This document shows, piece by piece, positions 22,166 through 24,478 of a stretch of 24,478 bases of DNA. The stretch comes from a virus. The DNA is taken from positions 1 to 24,478 of the IMG/VR virus record IMGVR_UViG_3300035663_000103, one strand, 5' to 3'. The notes below the pieces were generated by a model that was not told the DNA's origin, made no database searches, and saw nothing but the letters and a program-made list of their open reading frames with translations. Made by a program: the position numbers and the translations under genes. Each line of letters begins with the position of its first letter. Positions within the stretch are counted from its first letter, which is position 1.

Positions 22166-24042
22166 CCAAACGCGACTTCAACACCATGCCCCTCTTTCCG
22201 CGACAGTCGGAGTGGATTCCTCCACAGTCTTTCCCCAACTTGTCCACCGCCAAGGAGATTGCAATTGACCTCGAAACCTGTGATCCCAACATGGAATCCA
22301 TGGGCCCAGGCTGGCCTCGTCGTGACGGCCACATTGTTGGGTACGCTGTTGCCGTTGACGGATGGGCAGGCTATTTTCCTGTTGCTCATAGCGGCGGCGG
22401 TAACCTTGATCGTCGGATTGTGGAGCGATGGATGGCCGAGGTCCTTGCGACGCCGGCTGACAAAATCTGCCACAACGCCTCCTACGACATAGGCTGGCTT
22501 CGCGCTTCAGGCTTCACGGTCAACGGCCGCATCATCGACACCATGCTTGCCGCGCCGCTCTTGGACGAGAACCGCTTCAGCTACGCGCTCAACAGCCTGG
22601 GCTTTGACTACCTTAAGGAGACCAAGTCCGAGCAGGGATTAAAGGAAGCCGCACAGGACTTCGGCATCCACGCGAAGAAGGAGCTTTGGAAGCTGCCGGC
22701 CATGCACGTGGGCGAGTACGCCGAGCAGGACGCCGCGCTCACGCTCAAGCTCTGGCACCACCTGAAGGCGCTCATGCGGTCCGATGACGTCGAGTTCATC
22801 TTCAACCTGGAGACGGAGCTACTGCCCATCCTCATTGACGTTACCTATCGAGGCATCCGCTTCGATCATGCCAAGTGCGACCGCCTTGTCCAGGACATGC
22901 GCCAACAAGAAAAGCAGATCTTGCAGACGATCAAGGAGCAGGCCGGAGAGCAGGTCGATATCTGGGCGGCGGCGAGCATCGCCAGAGCGTTCGACAAACT
23001 GGGTATTGAGTACCCGCGCACGGCTCAAGGCGCACCGAGCTTCACCAAGAGCTTCTTGGACAGCCACGACCATCCGATGGCCAAGATGATCGTGGAGGCG
23101 CGAGAACTGAACAAGACCCACGGCACGTTCTTGACACCCTACCTCGAGCATGCGCGACGCGACGGCCGCATCCACACGCACTTCAACCAAATGCGAAACG
23201 AGGACGGCGGCACGGTCACCGGCCGCCTGTCCGCCGCCAACCCAAACTTGCAGCAGGTTCCGGCCCGGCACGAGATCATCGGGCCGATGGTGCGCAGCCT
23301 CTTCCTACCTGAGGAAGGCGACCTCTGGGCCGCGAACGATTTCTCCTCACAAGAGCCGCGCCTGCTGGTGCACTACGCCACGCTCCTCGGGCTCCCTGGC
23401 GCAGAGAAGATGGCGGACGCCTACCGCGCCGACCCCAACACCGACTTCCACCAGATGGTCGCGGACATGGCCGGCATCAAACGCAAGGCCGCCAAGACGA
23501 TCGGCCTGGGGCTCATGTACGGCATGGGCAAACAGAAGCTGGCCAACAGCCTGGACCTGCCCCTGGAAGAGGCGAGCGAGCTCATCGGCACCTTCCACGC
23601 TAAGGTCCCGTTCCTGCGCGGCACGGTGGACGCGGTCATGCGCCGCATCGAGCACCCGGCCTCCGGTGGCGCGATCCGCACGCTCTTGGGCCGCAAGTGC
23701 CGCTTCCCGCTCTGGGAGCCCGTGCAGTACGGCGTGAACAAGGCGCTGCCGTACGAGCAGGCAATCATGGCCTACGGACAACGGATCAAGCGTGCCGGCA
23801 CCTACAAAGGCCTCAATCGCCTCATCCAAGGCTCGGCCGCCGACCAGACCAAGTCCGCCATGGTGGCGCTCCACAAGGCCGGCTTCAAGCTCTTGCTCCA
23901 GGTCCATGATGAGTTGGCCGTGTCGGTCAAAACACGGGACGAGGCCCGCGAAGCAGCGAACATCATGACCAAGGCGGTGAGTCTGGAAGTGCCCTCACGC
24001 GTTGATGTTGAAACTGGACCTTCCTGGGGCGAGGCGGCATAA
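22162..24042 (+). CDS. polA: Family A DNA polymerase with 3'-5' exonuclease domain
   Basis: This 626-aa protein is the phage replicative polymerase. The GTG at 22162 overlaps the helicase stop (GTGA). Proofreading motifs are intact: Exo I D36-L-E38, Exo II N105-A-S-Y-D109 and Exo III Y186-A-E-Q-D190. There is no 5'-3' nuclease domain, as usual for phage PolA. The polymerase domain has the S-A-A-N-P-N-L-Q-Q-V-P element, motif A D393-F-S-S-Q-E398-P-R, motif B R441-x3-K445-x7-Y453 and motif C H582-D583-E584. The residue equivalent to E. coli F762 is Leu449. Motif A differs from the usual D-Y-S-Q-I-E-L-R. It closes the primase-helicase-polymerase operon and is followed by an intrinsic terminator. 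Confidence 0.97.
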   Translation: MTKRDFNTMPLFPRQSEWIPPQSFPNLSTAKEIAIDLETCDPNMESMGPGWPRRDGHIVGYAVAVDGWAGYFPVAHSGGGNLDRRIVERWMAEVLATPADKICHNASYDIGWLRASGFTVNGRIIDTMLAAPLLDENRFSYALNSLGFDYLKETKSEQGLKEAAQDFGIHAKKELWKLPAMHVGEYAEQDAALTLKLWHHLKALMRSDDVEFIFNLETELLPILIDVTYRGIRFDHAKCDRLVQDMRQQEKQILQTIKEQAGEQVDIWAAASIARAFDKLGIEYPRTAQGAPSFTKSFLDSHDHPMAKMIVEARELNKTHGTFLTPYLEHARRDGRIHTHFNQMRNEDGGTVTGRLSAANPNLQQVPARHEIIGPMVRSLFLPEEGDLWAANDFSSQEPRLLVHYATLLGLPGAEKMADAYRADPNTDFHQMVADMAGIKRKAAKTIGLGLMYGMGKQKLANSLDLPLEEASELIGTFHAKVPFLRGTVDAVMRRIEHPASGGAIRTLLGRKCRFPLWEPVQYGVNKALPYEQAIMAYGQRIKRAGTYKGLNRLIQGSAADQTKSAMVALHKAGFKLLLQVHDELAVSVKTRDEAREAANIMTKAVSLEVPSRVDVETGPSWGEAA

Positions 24043-24081
24043 TGGACCTCGGTTTCTGTTGTCTCCTTCAGGTGGTGATTA

Positions 24082-24109
24082 GGCCGGGGCCGTTCCCCGG
24101 CCCTTTTTT
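24082..24109 (+). terminator. Strong Rho-independent terminator after polA
   Basis: GGCCGGGG (24082-24089) and CCCCGGCC (24095-24102) form a perfect 8-bp GC stem with a 5-nt loop, followed by C and six T residues (24104-24109). It lies 40 bp after the polymerase stop on the same strand. The T-tract ends only one base before the GAGAAAGGAGAA ribosome-site module of the next gene. Confidence 0.92.
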
Positions 24110-24127
24110 GAGAAAGGAGAATGTCCG

Positions 24128-24478
24128 GTGCCCCGGCATGTCATCAAGCAGCCCCCAATCCCGCCTAAGTACAAGGTGGGTCCACGGCCTCTTGAGATCG
24201 TTCACGTTCCTCGAGAGGTCGTCAACGGCTATGGCGTCCCAGAAGACTGGGTCATTGAACATTGGATGAACCTCCCCAAGGAGGTTGAACCCAAGAAGTA
24301 CAAATTCAAAGATCGTCTAGGAGCTAACGGATTGGACCACTTAAAGAAACCCCCCAAGCCGCCTAAGCCCAAGAAGCGCGGTCGGCCACGCAAGATCGGG
24401 CCCAAGAAGAAATGGCGCGAGGACCCGTACCGCTTGTCACCGTCCACGCGCCCCGGTGCACGTTGGCACACGGTCAGC
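24128..24478 (+). CDS. Basic AT-hook protein (3' partial)
   Basis: A frame opening with GTG at 24128 stays open for 117 codons to the end of the window, so the gene continues beyond it. The start is supported by AAGGAG at 24114-24119 (8-base spacing), the same module used by other genes of this block; an ATG at 24121 is too close and out of frame. Residues 1-30 are Pro/Lys/Val-rich, and 35-50 carry G-V-P-E-D-W-V-I-E-H-W-M. Residues 73-95 are very basic with K82-K-R-G-R-P-R-K89, a match to the AT-hook core R-G-R-P flanked by basic residues. AT-hooks bind the minor groove of AT-rich DNA, so a DNA-binding regulatory or packaging role is plausible. No other domain is recognised. Confidence 0.8.
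   Translation, partial: MPRHVIKQPPIPPKYKVGPRPLEIVHVPREVVNGYGVPEDWVIEHWMNLPKEVEPKKYKFKDRLGANGLDHLKKPPKPPKPKKRGRPRKIGPKKKWREDPYRLSPSTRPGARWHTVS

Noticed and set aside
24042-24269. 75-aa ORF starting in the polA stop
   Set aside because: It reads straight through the intrinsic terminator, has no ribosome site, and overlaps the better-supported AT-hook frame.

Overview
The window looks like a GC-rich segment (roughly 60% by eye) of a tailed bacteriophage genome (Caudoviricetes), most likely a podovirus-like phage of a Gram-negative, probably aquatic, bacterium. Reasons: densely packed genes with 4-bp start/stop overlaps, a run of large structural genes, and a phage replication block with a family A DNA polymerase, an archaeo-eukaryotic-type primase and two helicases. 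No portal, terminase, major capsid, integrase, lysis, tRNA or RNA polymerase gene is visible. The host cannot be read from the sequence. The window cuts a gene at each end.

Left block (1-15228, all +): a tail/stabilisation-type structural protein (5' end missing), two small beta-rich structural proteins, then five long proteins typical of the internal-virion/ejection region of short-tailed phages. These are a 665-aa protein with a hydrophobic glycine/alanine segment, a 1090-aa Ala/Gln-rich repeat protein, a 277-aa Gly/Tyr/Met-rich repeat protein, an 846-aa protein with a proline-rich linker and a long coiled coil, and a 1206-aa protein with glycine-zipper-like hydrophobic segments. They are nearly contiguous and probably one late operon.

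Middle (15191-17325, -): a two-gene leftward operon encoding an SNF2-type helicase and a RecB/Cas4-like PD-(D/E)XK nuclease. It converges on the late operon with a 38-bp overlap of coding 3' ends. An 86-bp divergent intergenic region (17326-17411) with a TTGACA box and two palindromes separates it from the right block.

Right block (17412-24042, +): two small conserved phage proteins of unknown role, a candidate ssDNA-binding protein, a primase with an AEP core and a Cys-containing C-terminal part, a UvrD-like helicase and a family A DNA polymerase. The last three are joined by TTGA and GTGA overlaps. A strong intrinsic terminator follows the polymerase, and its T-tract almost touches the Shine-Dalgarno of a basic AT-hook protein that runs off the window.

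Most notable: exact 23- and 25-residue tandem repeats in the Ala/Gln-rich virion protein, a possible PriS/PriL-like primase in a single chain, a polymerase with Leu at the 762-equivalent position and an altered motif A, the terminator/AT-hook arrangement, and the isolated convergent helicase-nuclease operon.
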